The position numbers were made by a program, and so were the translations under genes. This document shows, one piece after another, positions 26,912-35,520 of a stretch of 64,000 bases of DNA (its first letter is position 1; the number at the start of each line of letters is the position of its first letter). Below the pieces are notes generated by a model that worked only from the letters and a program-made list of their open reading frames with translations, did not search any database and was not told the DNA's origin. The DNA is from Achromobacter sp. ASV32 (lineage in GTDB: Bacteria > Pseudomonadota > Gammaproteobacteria > Burkholderiales > Burkholderiaceae_B): NCBI RefSeq assembly GCF_016428805.1, contig NZ_JAELTJ010000014.1, forward strand, positions 1 to 64,000, in the 5' to 3' direction.

Positions 26912-28993
26912 ATGTCAGTCTTGACGGACCTGCTGCGCCCAGCCGGGCGCGCGCTATTACTCACCCTTGCCGCGCTGGCGTGTTCCCCGGCGCTGGCCGC
27001 GCCGCCCACCCTGGCGCAATGCAACGGCATCAAGGATCTGGCCTTCGTCGCCCACCTGGATGACGACCTGCTGTTCATGAACCCCGACATCGCCTCGAAC
27101 ATCGCGGCGGGCGGCTGCGTGCGGGTGGTCTACCTGACCGCCAGCGACGCGGGCGAAGGCGACACCTACATGTTGGGGCGGGAGCGCGGCGTGCGCGCCG
27201 CGTATGCCTACATGGCGCACAAGCCCGACCGCTGGAAGGAAGACACCGGGACGGTGGCCGGGCACCGCATCGCGCGCTTCACGCTGGAAGACAATCCCCG
27301 CGTGCAGCTCTGGCACATGCGCCTGAAGGACCCCTGGCTGGGCAAGGGCTGGGGCAGCCTCACGCCGCTGAGCCGCACCGAGTCCGAACCTGGCCAGACC
27401 GTCGACACGCTGGGTCCCTATCCCGAAACCTATAGCCGCGAACAGCTGATCGACACCCTGGCCGAGCTGATCCGCCACTATGCGCCCACCACCGTGCGCC
27501 ATCTGGACGACACCATCACCGTGCCCTACACGCAGCTGTGCTGGCGCTGCGCGGGCCACGGGCATCCCGACCACATTGCCAGCGCGCGGCTGGTGCGCGC
27601 CGCCATGCTGCGCGCGCCGGGCAACTACGCCGAAACCGGCTACATCGACTACCCCAGCCAGGAACGCGCCACCAACCTGGCCGACACCGAGATCGCCAGC
27701 AAGGCGCTGATCTTCCAGCACTATGCCTGGAACGACTACCACTACTGCGCCGGCCCCACCGGCTGCAAGGAACCCGCCGGCCCGGCCGCGGCCTGGGTGC
27801 AACGCGCCTACTACGTGTCGCGCCAGGATATGCCGCCGCAACTCTATCCGGACGGCCGCGGCGGCCTGGTGGTGTTTGCCGCCGGCGAAACCAATGCGGC
27901 CGTCAACCGCTGGGACTCGGGCCAGCACCGCTGGCAGAGCCTGGGCGGACGCACCAGCGGGCCGCTGGTGTCGTTCACCCATGCCGACGGCACCGCCGGC
28001 CTGATGGCGCGCGATCCGCTGGGCGGCGTCTGGGCCAACAAGCAACGCCACGACGGCACCTGGCAAGGCTGGCAGGCGCTGGCGGGCATCCGCGTCACGC
28101 AGATTCCGGCGGTGGCGCCGCGCGGCGAAGCGGCGGCCGTCGCGCTGGGCTACGACGGCCGGCTGCATTGGATTGCGCCTTCGGGCATCGACGGCAGCTG
28201 GAGCACCTGGCAGGCACTGCCGCCGCTGGATGGCGTCACCGGCGCCCCCGCCGTCGTGCGCGGCGATGATGGCCGCTACATCGTCTTCGCCTCGGCGGCC
28301 GCGGGCCAGCTGTTCTACACCCGGCAATTGCCCGCCGCCAAGGGCCAACGCCCCGACTGGCAGCACTGGCGCCGCATCACGGCCCCCGAGGCAGCCGGCG
28401 GCCTGGCCGCGATCCGCAACCACGAACACCGCGTCGAACTCTATTTCCGCCAACGCGCCGGCAACCACCTGACGCGGCTGGAAGAAACCGGCGACACCAC
28501 CGACCTGGACATCACCTTCAGCGCCCCCACGGACCTGGGCGTGCCTTACATCGGCCGCCCGGCCATCGACGCCGATGCGCAAGGCAATGTCATCCTGGCG
28601 CTTCTGGAACGCGCGGGCGGTCCGCTCTGGCTGGTCGAGCACGGCAACCCCGTCAAACTGGACGCCCAGGCCGCCTCGCCGCCCGCGATGCACCTGATCG
28701 ACGGCACGCTCTATATCGTCGCCCGCACCGCCGGCGGGCCGCAGCGCTACCAGGTGCTGTCGCGCCATGACGGCACCTGGGCGGCCGCGCTGACCCTGGA
28801 CGGCGTGCCCGCCAGCGGCGGCGGCCCGTTCGCCAGCGCCGCCGCGCGCCCGGCGGATTTGCCCAACCTGGGCGCCAACCCGCCCGGCAGCGCCGTGGTG
28901 GTGCGCCCGTCGCCCGATACGCCCGGCACACTGACCCAGGAGCGCATGCCGACGCAGACCTCGCGCACGGCCACGCCGACGCATGTGCAGTGA
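26912..28993 (+). CDS. Secreted PIG-L/LmbE-type deacetylase with C-terminal beta-propeller
   Basis: The ATG at 26912 is preferred to the TTG one codon earlier; the product has 693 residues. A signal peptide (cut after ALA near residue 29) leads to the PIG-L fold with the zinc motif AHLDDD at 47-52 and, further on, GHGHPDHIASARLV carrying the second metal site. These enzymes deacetylate N-acetylglucosaminyl compounds. The C-terminal half from about residue 300 repeats a pattern of GG-W-----HDGTWQGWQAL and GSWSTWQALPPL, typical of PLL-like/tachylectin-like sugar-binding propellers. The combination points to an exported glycan deacetylase that binds its polymer. It stands alone, with a convergent neighbour downstream. 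Confidence 0.85.
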   Translation: MSVLTDLLRPAGRALLLTLAALACSPALAAPPTLAQCNGIKDLAFVAHLDDDLLFMNPDIASNIAAGGCVRVVYLTASDAGEGDTYMLGRERGVRAAYAYMAHKPDRWKEDTGTVAGHRIARFTLEDNPRVQLWHMRLKDPWLGKGWGSLTPLSRTESEPGQTVDTLGPYPETYSREQLIDTLAELIRHYAPTTVRHLDDTITVPYTQLCWRCAGHGHPDHIASARLVRAAMLRAPGNYAETGYIDYPSQERATNLADTEIASKALIFQHYAWNDYHYCAGPTGCKEPAGPAAAWVQRAYYVSRQDMPPQLYPDGRGGLVVFAAGETNAAVNRWDSGQHRWQSLGGRTSGPLVSFTHADGTAGLMARDPLGGVWANKQRHDGTWQGWQALAGIRVTQIPAVAPRGEAAAVALGYDGRLHWIAPSGIDGSWSTWQALPPLDGVTGAPAVVRGDDGRYIVFASAAAGQLFYTRQLPAAKGQRPDWQHWRRITAPEAAGGLAAIRNHEHRVELYFRQRAGNHLTRLEETGDTTDLDITFSAPTDLGVPYIGRPAIDADAQGNVILALLERAGGPLWLVEHGNPVKLDAQAASPPAMHLIDGTLYIVARTAGGPQRYQVLSRHDGTWAAALTLDGVPASGGGPFASAAARPADLPNLGANPPGSAVVVRPSPDTPGTLTQERMPTQTSRTATPTHVQ

Positions 28994-29048
28994 CGGGCGC
29001 CAGCCGCGGCCACGGACCGCCGCGGCCGGTCCTGCCGCGCCTCCCGCG

Positions 29049-29954
29049 TCAGGGTGCGTTGGCCAGCAAAGGATTGGCCAGTTCGAGAATCTGCCCGGAC
29101 GCTCCCGACAACGCCGTCGCATATAACGTCTTCTGATCACGGGACAACGCCAGGTTCGAATGATGCTCGCCCGGCAGCGCCACGTTGGCCACGAGCGAGC
29201 CCTGGTCATCCAACACCCACATCCCGCCGCCGTTGTACAAGGCCACGAACAAATGGCCGCCTGCGTCGCTGCGGATGCCGTCCGGCGTGTGGCGGTAGGC
29301 TTGCCCGGCCGGGGCCAGCCCGTCCAGATCCGCGAACCGGGTGCGCTCGTCCAATGTGCCGTCGCGATGCACGGCGTAGCGCAGAATGCCATCGGTGGCG
29401 CTTTCGCCGACATACAGCAGGTCGCCATCCGGTGACAGGGCCACGCCGTTGGCATTGCGGATGTTGTCGGCCACCGCCACCGGCGCACTGCCCTGCGGCG
29501 CCAGGTAGAACACCTTGCCCAGCCAAGAGTCGTCGCCCGACGCAGTGAAATACACGCCGCCGCGAGCGTCGGCGACCAGGTCGTTGGGTCGATAGAACGG
29601 TTCCCCCTTCGAACCGCGCTCGAACGTGCGCTGGCGCACGCCATCCAATGAGATCTGCTGCACGGCGCCGCTGTCATAGCAGGCGACCATCAGCGTGTCG
29701 TTCAACACGGCCAGGCCATTGGCGCCGCAGCCCGGCAAACGGGCGACGAGCGCGTAGCCGGAGGACGTCAGGCGGTTGACGGTCGAAGCCTGGTAGTCGA
29801 CGAAGTACAGCGTGTCCCGCACCAGCACGGTGCCCTCCGGGAATCCGATGCCGTCGGCCACCTGCGAGGTCTTGACGGGAACATCCGCGCCGTCCGCGCG
29901 CGCAGCCGGAGGCAATGCCAGAAAAAATACGATAAGTGCCGCGGATAGCCGCAT
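29049..29954 (-). CDS. Secreted SMP-30/gluconolactonase-like beta-propeller protein
   Basis: Two ATGs lie 6 nt apart. The AAAGGA ribosome site is 7 nt from the second (29954) but touches the first, so I use the second, giving 301 residues. A signal peptide ends near ARA. The mature part is a six-bladed propeller of the SMP-30/gluconolactonase/LRE group, with VADGIGFPEGTVL, YRPNDLVADARGGVYFT, NANGVALSPDGDLLYV and RHTPDGIRSDAGG carrying the Glu, Asn and Asp positions that normally bind a divalent metal. Family members open sugar lactones or act on related esters. It is transcribed away from the sigma factor gene. Confidence 0.85.
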   Translation of the reverse strand: MRLSAALIVFFLALPPAARADGADVPVKTSQVADGIGFPEGTVLVRDTLYFVDYQASTVNRLTSSGYALVARLPGCGANGLAVLNDTLMVACYDSGAVQQISLDGVRQRTFERGSKGEPFYRPNDLVADARGGVYFTASGDDSWLGKVFYLAPQGSAPVAVADNIRNANGVALSPDGDLLYVGESATDGILRYAVHRDGTLDERTRFADLDGLAPAGQAYRHTPDGIRSDAGGHLFVALYNGGGMWVLDDQGSLVANVALPGEHHSNLALSRDQKTLYATALSGASGQILELANPLLANAP

Positions 29955-30267
29955 GTTCATGTCCTTTTACCGGCAATGCTGGCAGGTAGTCCGCGCCGCG
30001 ATGCGGCGCATCGCTTGCGCTTTGCCGCGGACCACCCTGATCGCCTGGCGATCCGACCGCCAGGCAGGCGCCGAAGTTCCATGCCGGCAAGGCGGCCAGC
30101 GGCGCGCCCCGGCGGCTCCCCCAACCGCTGGCTTGCCGCCACGCCACGACTTGAGCCTGGCCCTGTTGCCTGTATTATTTGGGGGCCACAGACATATTCG
30201 CATTTGTGGCGCCATTCCCACCCGTCGCCTTCCGCGGCTGCACCCCCTATGACCCCGGATATCCGCC
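29955..30267 (+). other. Divergent intergenic region between the SMP-30-like and sigma factor genes
   Basis: No gene is supported here. It contains the candidate promoter at 30151-30178 and an inverted repeat GCCACA...TGTGGC (30185-30190 and 30205-30210, 14-nt spacer) that could be an operator. I did not find a copy of the ECF promoter motif seen at 31484 and 33264. Confidence 0.6.
30151..30178 (+). promoter_or_regulatory. Candidate housekeeping promoter of the sigma factor gene
   Basis: TTGAGC and TATTAT are separated by 16 nt, about 90 nt upstream of the sigma factor start, just before the GCCACA/TGTGGC inverted repeat. Confidence 0.3.
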
Positions 30268-30813
30268 ATGGCTGATCCGCTTCGTCTGCAGGCTCTGATA
30301 CAGGATTGCGCGCGCGGACAGGAATCCGCGCTTGCTGAACTCTATCAACAGACCTCCCCGCATCTGTTTGCGCTCGCCGTCCGTATATTGCGACGAAGCG
30401 ACTGGGCGGAAGAGGTCCTCCAGGACAGCTTCATCAATATCTGGCGCAATGCCGCCCGCTATTCTTCAGAGCAGAGCCAAGTCATGACCTGGATGACCCG
30501 CATCGTGCGCAATCGCTGCATCGACCTGCTGCGCAGGCCGGACCTGGAGCGCCCCGACGCCGACGGCGAATTGACGCTGGCGTGGGCGGACGACGCGCCC
30601 GGCCCGCTGGAACGGCTGCAAAGCGACCAGGATGCCCGGCGCCTGGCCGACTGCCTGAAGCAACTGGAGGGTCAGCAACGCGCGGCCATTGCGTTGTCCT
30701 TCTTCGATGACCTGAGCCACAGCGAGATCGCCCAACGCCTGCAGACGCCGCTGGGCACGATCAAAAGCTGGGTGCGCCGCGGCATGGAACGGCTCAAGAG
30801 GTGCCTGTCATGA
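30268..30813 (+). CDS. ECF RNA polymerase sigma factor, SigK-like
   Basis: This 181-residue protein has the two ECF domains. Sigma-2 is at about 23-90, with LFALAVRILRRSDWAEEVLQ for -10 recognition and core binding. Sigma-4 is at about 128-178, with the helix-turn-helix LSHSEIAQRLQTPLGTIKSWV. The next gene, overlapping by 4 nt, encodes an RskA-type anti-sigma factor. The downstream lipid operon has the same gene families as the M. tuberculosis sigK locus, so I assign it to the SigK/RskA type of ECF group. It probably directs transcription from the two matching promoters at 31484 and 33264. Confidence 0.9.
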   Translation: MADPLRLQALIQDCARGQESALAELYQQTSPHLFALAVRILRRSDWAEEVLQDSFINIWRNAARYSSEQSQVMTWMTRIVRNRCIDLLRRPDLERPDADGELTLAWADDAPGPLERLQSDQDARRLADCLKQLEGQQRAAIALSFFDDLSHSEIAQRLQTPLGTIKSWVRRGMERLKRCLS

Positions 30814-31481
30814 ACTACCGCGATCCGCAACTGCGCGCCCGGCTGGCGGCCGACTACGTCGCCGGCGCCATGCGCGGCGGCGCCCGCCGCCGCTTCGAGG
30901 GGCTGATGGCCGCCGACGCCAACCTGCGCCGCCAGGTCCGCGAGTGGGAAAACGACATCTACCCGCTGCTCTGGTCTCTGCCCGCCAAGACCCCGCCCGG
31001 CCGCGTCTGGCGCGCCATCCAGGCCCGCCTGCATCCCGGCGCCGCGCCATGGTGGCAAGGCCTGGCGTTCTGGCGCGTGGCCAGCGGCGCGCTGGCCGCC
31101 CTGTTGGTGGCCGGCGTGGTGTTCTACCCCATGCAGGTAGACCGCGCCGCCCGCGCGCAACTGATGGCCGTGCTGCAAAGCCCCGAGGCGCAAGCCATGC
31201 TGGTGGTGCGCGCCGACGAGGCGGGGGGGCTGCACATCCACGCGCTGCAGAACCTGGCCACGCGGGCCGGCGGCAAGGCCCTGGAACTGTGGGCCATTCC
31301 GCCCGGCCAGGCGCCGCAGTCGGTTGGCCTCGTCTCGCCCGACGGCCTGACGGCGCTGCGGCGCAGCCAGGGCCTGGCCGGCGTCCAGCAATTGGCCATC
31401 ACGCTTGAACCGCCGGGCGGCTCGCCCACGGGCAAGCCCACCGGCCCCGTCATCATGAGCGGCGACGTCCTGAAAATCTGA
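30810..31481 (+). CDS. Anti-sigma factor, RskA family
   Basis: The ATG overlaps the sigma stop as ATGA and has an AGAGGTG ribosome site, so an upstream in-frame GTG is not needed; the product has 223 residues. The cytoplasmic N-terminal part (LAADYVAGAMRGGARRRFEGLM) is the usual anti-sigma domain, a single helix lies near 89-110 (VASGALAALLVAGVVFYP), and the periplasmic C-terminal part is the RskA domain (GKALELWAIPPGQAPQSVGLVSPDG). It holds the sigma factor inactive at the inner membrane until an envelope signal, by analogy with redox-sensing RskA. I saw no Cys pair in its periplasmic domain, so the signal may differ from the mycobacterial one. Confidence 0.9.
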   Translation: MNYRDPQLRARLAADYVAGAMRGGARRRFEGLMAADANLRRQVREWENDIYPLLWSLPAKTPPGRVWRAIQARLHPGAAPWWQGLAFWRVASGALAALLVAGVVFYPMQVDRAARAQLMAVLQSPEAQAMLVVRADEAGGLHIHALQNLATRAGGKALELWAIPPGQAPQSVGLVSPDGLTALRRSQGLAGVQQLAITLEPPGGSPTGKPTGPVIMSGDVLKI

Positions 31482-31483
31482 CC

Positions 31484-31512
31484 TGCATCCAGTACGGCCC
31501 CAGGCCCGTATA
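31484..31512 (+). promoter_or_regulatory. ECF-type promoter, copy 1
   Basis: TGCATCC, a 16-nt spacer and CGTATA lie 3 nt after the anti-sigma stop and about 28 nt before the esterase start. The spacer also matches copy 2 at 33264 in most positions. The -35 resembles the GC-ATCC class; the M. tuberculosis SigK -35 is, as I recall, CCATCC. Confidence 0.65.
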
Positions 31513-31540
31513 GAGGGGTGTCCCCGTTGCGGAGCCCCTC

Positions 31541-32449
31541 ATGACTTCCTGGATCGGCGCAGGCCCGCGCGGCCTGTTCGACATGCTGCTGGTCGCCGGC
31601 GTATCCCTGGCCGTCCTGCTGCTGCTGGCGGCCTGCTCCCCCCTGACACTGCTCAACGGCGCGGTGCCCGACGGCGCCAGCCGCGCCACGACCGGGCTGG
31701 CCTACGGCCCGCTTGCGCGCCAGCGCCTGGATATCTATGCCCCGCTCGATGCCTCGCAGGCGCCGGTGGTGGTGTTCTTCTACGGCGGCAACTGGCGCAG
31801 CGGCGAACGGGCGGATTACCGGTTCGCCGGCGACGCGCTGGCCTCGCGCGGCATCGTGGCCGTGATCGCGGACTACCGCCTCTACCCCGAAGCCCGCTAC
31901 CCGGCTTTCCTGCAAGACGCCGCCCGGGTGGTGGCCTGGACGCGGGAGCACATCGGCGCCTATGGCGGCGACCCGGACCGGGTCTTTGTGGCCGGGCACA
32001 GCGCGGGCGGCTACATCGCCGCCATGCTGGCGCTGGACCCGCGCTGGCTGCAAGGCGCGGGCACCTCGCCCGCCGTCCTGGCCGGCTGGATCGGGCTGGC
32101 TGGCCCGTATGACTTCCTGCCGATCGTGGCGCGCGATATCCGGCCCGTGTTCTCGTTCCCCGGCACGCCGGCCGACTCGCAGCCCATCCGCCACGCCACC
32201 GCGGCGGCCCCGCCCGGGCTGCTGCTGACCGGCGCCGCCGACACCACCGTCGACCCCCAGCGCAACAGCGCCCGCCTCGCCCAGGCACTGAGCGCCGCGG
32301 GCGCGTGCGCCCGCCTCGTCGAATACCCCGACCTGGGCCACAAGCTGCTGGTCGGTGCGTTGGCGCGGCCGCTGCGCTGGCGCGCCCCGGTGCTCGATGA
32401 CCTGAGCGCGTTCGTCGCCCGCCCCTGTTCCCCGTCCGCCGGAGAGTGA
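31541..32449 (+). CDS. Alpha/beta hydrolase (esterase), probable lipoprotein
   Basis: This 302-residue protein has a hydrophobic N-terminus ending in LLAAC with lipobox Cys32, so it is likely anchored by lipidation in the envelope. The catalytic parts are FFYGGNWRSG for the oxyanion hole, AGHSAGGY with Ser154, and a C-terminal YPDLGHKLL with the likely His. It belongs to the carboxylesterase group of the alpha/beta hydrolases. The start has GGAG 7 nt upstream. A promoter motif shared with the lipid operon lies just before it, which places it in the sigma factor regulon; an envelope acyl ester is a plausible substrate. Confidence 0.85.
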   Translation: MTSWIGAGPRGLFDMLLVAGVSLAVLLLLAACSPLTLLNGAVPDGASRATTGLAYGPLARQRLDIYAPLDASQAPVVVFFYGGNWRSGERADYRFAGDALASRGIVAVIADYRLYPEARYPAFLQDAARVVAWTREHIGAYGGDPDRVFVAGHSAGGYIAAMLALDPRWLQGAGTSPAVLAGWIGLAGPYDFLPIVARDIRPVFSFPGTPADSQPIRHATAAAPPGLLLTGAADTTVDPQRNSARLAQALSAAGACARLVEYPDLGHKLLVGALARPLRWRAPVLDDLSAFVARPCSPSAGE

Positions 32450-32451
32450 CC

Positions 32452-33204
32452 ATGCGCCACTTGCTGCTGCTCGCCTGGCTCCTGCCGCTGCCGTCGCTGG
32501 CCGCCCCGCCCGCCAACGAGCACTACGTAGGCACCGCCTATGCCCCCCATGGTGGCGCCGAACGCTACCGCGAAGAGCATTGGGTGATACGGGACGGCGG
32601 CCAGCAAACCCGGCTGGTGCTGTACCGCTGCCCGGACGGTGCGGCCTTCGCCCGCAAATGGGTGCGGGGCGCGGTCGACGATCCGGCGCCGGATTTCGCG
32701 CTGTTCGATCAGCGTGACGGCTACCGCGAAGGCGTCAGCACCCGGCCCGACGGGCGCCATGTCTACGTGCAGGCGCGCGCTGGCGCAACGATGCAGAGCC
32801 AGATTCTGGCGCCGGCCGCCGACCCGGTGATCGACGCCGGTTTCGATGCCTGGCTGCGCGCGCACTGGGATCCGCCCGCCACGCCGCTGCAGTTCCTGTT
32901 GCCCAGCCGGCTGGACTGGGTGCCGCTGCAAGTGCAGGCGCGCGACGCGCCCGAATCGGGCGAACGCAGCTTCCGCCTGCGGCTGGACGCCTGGTATGGC
33001 TTTGCCGCGCCCCCGCTGCGCGTGACCTACGACAGCGGCACCCGGCGCCTGCGCCGCTTCGAAGGCGTGAGCAACCTGCGCGACGCCAACGGCGGCACGC
33101 AGACCGTGCGTATCGAATTCCCGCCCGATGCCGTGCTGGCGCCGCCGTCAAGGCAGGATCAGGACGCCGCGGCCGCCACGCCGCTCACCGGGAGATGCAA
33201 CTAG
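32452..33204 (+). CDS. Secreted protein of unknown function, sigma regulon
   Basis: The ATG at 32452 has GGAGAG upstream and is 2 nt past the esterase stop, so the two are co-translated; the product has 250 residues. A signal peptide (LLLLAWLLPLPSLA) is followed by a domain I do not name. It has EHYVGTAYAPHGGAERYREEHWV at the start of the mature part, and PLQFLLPSRLDWVPLQVQA and DAWYGFAAPPLRVTYD later. The pattern suggests a beta-rich periplasmic protein. Its TAG stop codon lies inside the 48-bp palindrome. Confidence 0.75.
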   Translation: MRHLLLLAWLLPLPSLAAPPANEHYVGTAYAPHGGAERYREEHWVIRDGGQQTRLVLYRCPDGAAFARKWVRGAVDDPAPDFALFDQRDGYREGVSTRPDGRHVYVQARAGATMQSQILAPAADPVIDAGFDAWLRAHWDPPATPLQFLLPSRLDWVPLQVQARDAPESGERSFRLRLDAWYGFAAPPLRVTYDSGTRRLRRFEGVSNLRDANGGTQTVRIEFPPDAVLAPPSRQDQDAAAATPLTGRCN

Positions 33205-33249
33205 GGCCTGTTCCCACTGGAAGGCGCCTTCCAGTGGGAACAGGCCCTA
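33202..33249 (+). repeat. 48-bp perfect palindrome
   Basis: The 24-nt left arm (TAGGGCCTGTTCCCACTGGA then AGGC) is the exact reverse complement of the right arm, with no loop and the centre between 33225 and 33226. It includes the stop codon of the upstream gene and ends 15 nt before the ECF promoter of the lipid operon. As RNA it would form a very strong hairpin and could act as a terminator, although only a short TTTT follows. Confidence 0.9.
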
Positions 33250-33263
33250 AGGGTTTTCACCAG

Positions 33264-33292
33264 TGCATCCGGTCCGGCCCCGCCCCCGTATA
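33264..33292 (+). promoter_or_regulatory. ECF-type promoter, copy 2
   Basis: TGCATCC, a 16-nt spacer and CGTATA match copy 1 at 31484-31512 in both elements, in spacing, and in most of the spacer. It sits 26 nt before the desaturase start and should drive the eight-gene lipid operon. Confidence 0.65.
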
Positions 33293-33318
33293 TCCATGCA
33301 AGTCTCGAACAGGACACG

Positions 33319-34251
33319 ATGATGCGCCCCGAATTCACTGGCTGGACCGCCTCGATACGCCGCTGGGTCGATACCCAGGCCGAGGGTGCGCCCGACGGCG
33401 ACCCCGACCGCATCGACTGGGCCCGCGCCCTGCCCTTCGCCCTGCTGCATGCAGGCTGCCTGGGCGTGCTGTGGACCGGCGTGTCGCCGGTGGCGCTGGG
33501 CGTGGCGGCTGCGCTGTACGCCCTGCGCATGTTCGCGCTCACCGGCTTCTACCACCGTTATTTCTCGCACCGCGCCTTTCGCACGTCGCGTGGCATGCAG
33601 CTGGTCTTTGCCGTGCTGGGCGCCTCCTGCGCGCAGCGCGGGCCGTTGTGGTGGGCGGCGCACCATCGCCACCACCACCGTCACGCCGACGATGAGCAGG
33701 ATCTGCATTCGCCGGCCCGCCACGGCTTCTGGTGGAGCCACATGGGCTGGTTCCTGACGCGGCGGGCCTTCGCCACCGACATGGCGCGCGTGCCGGACCT
33801 GCGCCGCTATCCCGAACTGCGCTGGCTGGACCGCTTCGACGTCGCCGTGCCTGTCGCGCTGGCACTGGGCTGCTATGCGCTGGGCGCCTTGTTGCAACGC
33901 CACGCCCCGGGACTGGGCACCAGCGGGCCGCAGATGCTGGTGTGGGGATTCTTCATCTCGACGCTGGCGCTGTTTCACGCCACCGTCACCATCAATTCGC
34001 TGGCGCACCGCTACGGCAAGCGCCGCTATGACACATCGGACGACAGCCGCAACAACGGCTGGCTGGCGCTCCTGACCTTCGGCGAGGGCTGGCACAACAA
34101 CCATCACTTCTATCCCGGGTCGGCGCGGCAGGGCTTCCGCGCCCGGGAAATCGACATCACCTGGTATGGCCTGCGCCTGCTGGCAGCGACCGGCCTGATC
34201 TGGGACCTGAAACCCGTGCCGGCCTGGGTGCTGGCGCGCGCCAAGGAGTAA
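33319..34251 (+). CDS. Acyl-CoA/acyl-lipid delta-9 desaturase
   Basis: This 310-residue membrane di-iron desaturase has the three His boxes HRYFSH (79-84), HHRHH within HHRHHHRH (115-122) and HNNHH (259-263), the pattern of the stearoyl-CoA/acyl-lipid desaturase family. Two pairs of transmembrane helices frame the boxes. It puts a cis double bond into a saturated acyl chain. As first gene of the operon it could supply the unsaturated acyl chains used by the CFA-type enzyme downstream. A second in-frame ATG lies one codon on and is an equally possible start. Confidence 0.9.
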   Translation: MMRPEFTGWTASIRRWVDTQAEGAPDGDPDRIDWARALPFALLHAGCLGVLWTGVSPVALGVAAALYALRMFALTGFYHRYFSHRAFRTSRGMQLVFAVLGASCAQRGPLWWAAHHRHHHRHADDEQDLHSPARHGFWWSHMGWFLTRRAFATDMARVPDLRRYPELRWLDRFDVAVPVALALGCYALGALLQRHAPGLGTSGPQMLVWGFFISTLALFHATVTINSLAHRYGKRRYDTSDDSRNNGWLALLTFGEGWHNNHHFYPGSARQGFRAREIDITWYGLRLLAATGLIWDLKPVPAWVLARAKE

Positions 34252-34254
34252 ACC

Positions 34255-35520
34255 ATGCGTATCGCCATCATCGGGTCGGGCATCTCGGGGCTGGTCTGCG
34301 CCTGGAAACTCAGCCGCGACCATGACGTGACGCTATACGAGGCCAACAGCTATCTGGGCGGCCACACGCACACCCACCAGGTCGAACAGGATGGCCGGCA
34401 CTACGCCGTGGACAGCGGCTTCATCGTGCACAACCCGGTGAACTACCCGCACTTCACCGCCCTGCTGGACGAGCTGGGCGTCGCCTCGCAGCCGACCACC
34501 ATGAGTTTCTCCGCGCACAAGCAGGACGGCGGCCTGGAATACAACGCGACCTCGCTGGACACCCTGTTCTGCCAGCGCCGCAACCTGCTGTCGCCGCGCT
34601 TTCTGGGCATGGTGCGCGATCTGATGCGCTTTTACCGCGAGTCGCCGGCGCTGCTGGCCACCGCCGACCCCGGTCCGACGCTGGGCGACTACCTGGCGCA
34701 GCACCGCTACGGTCAAGCCTTTCAGACGGATCATCTGATCCCGATGGCCTCGGCGCTATGGTCATCGCCCGCGGCGCGCATCCTGGAATTTCCGGCGCGC
34801 TACCTGGTCCAGTTCATGGCCAACCACCAGATGCTGCAGGTCAACGGGCGGCCCGAGTGGCGCGTGGTGCAAGGCGGTTCCAGCAGCTATGTCCGCGCCC
34901 TGAGCCAACGCTGGAACGTGCGGGTGCGCCTGAACTGCCCGGTGATCGCCGTCACGCGTCAGGCCGGCGGCGTGGTGGTCACTTCGCAGGATGGCCAGCC
35001 GCGCTACGACGACGTGATCTTTGCCTGCCACAGCGATCAGGCGCTGAAGCTGCTGACGGACCCGAGCCCGGCCGAGCGCGAGGTCCTGGGCGACATCACC
35101 TACCAGGACAACGACGTGGTCCTGCACACCGATACGCGCCTGTTGCCGCGCCATCGCAAGGCCTGGGCCGCCTGGAACGCCTATGTGCCGGCCGACCCGG
35201 CCGCGCCCTGCTCGGTCAGCTACTGCATGAATCTGCTGCAGGGCCTGCAATCGCGCCTGCCGTTCATCGTGACGCTGAACCGTAGCGAAGCGATCGACCG
35301 CGCGCACGTGCTGGCCCGCATGCGCTACCACCATCCCGTCTACACGTTGGCCTCGGTCGCCGCGCAAACGCGCCGCCATGAGATATCCGGCCATCATCGC
35401 AGCTGGTATGCCGGCGCCTATTGGGGCTGGGGTTTTCATGAAGACGGCGTGGCCAGCGCGCTGGACGTGGTCCGCGGCATCCAGTCGCGGCCCGCCTCGA
35501 TATCGCGGGTGGCGGCATGA
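34255..35520 (+). CDS. FAD-dependent oxidoreductase, NAD(P)-binding amine-oxidase type (Rv0449c-like)
   Basis: This 421-residue protein opens with the dinucleotide-binding motif IGSGISG (residues 6-12) followed by VTLYEA, and carries the GGHTHTH segment and a C-terminal [12 protein letters not shown] that would hold FAD. Proteins of this group are constantly found next to DUF1365 and CFA synthase genes. In actinobacteria a related flavoprotein partners the methyltransferase that makes methyl-branched fatty acids. The start is 3 nt after the desaturase stop, and its own stop overlaps the DUF1365 start. A role in reducing or oxidising an acyl chain is inferred from context only. Confidence 0.85.
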   Translation: MRIAIIGSGISGLVCAWKLSRDHDVTLYEANSYLGGHTHTHQVEQDGRHYAVDSGFIVHNPVNYPHFTALLDELGVASQPTTMSFSAHKQDGGLEYNATSLDTLFCQRRNLLSPRFLGMVRDLMRFYRESPALLATADPGPTLGDYLAQHRYGQAFQTDHLIPMASALWSSPAARILEFPARYLVQFMANHQMLQVNGRPEWRVVQGGSSSYVRALSQRWNVRVRLNCPVIAVTRQAGGVVVTSQDGQPRYDDVIFACHSDQALKLLTDPSPAEREVLGDITYQDNDVVLHTDTRLLPRHRKAWAAWNAYVPADPAAPCSVSYCMNLLQGLQSRLPFIVTLNRSEAIDRAHVLARMRYHHPVYTLASVAAQTRRHEISGHHRSWYAGAYWGWGFHEDGVASALDVVRGIQSRPASISRVAA

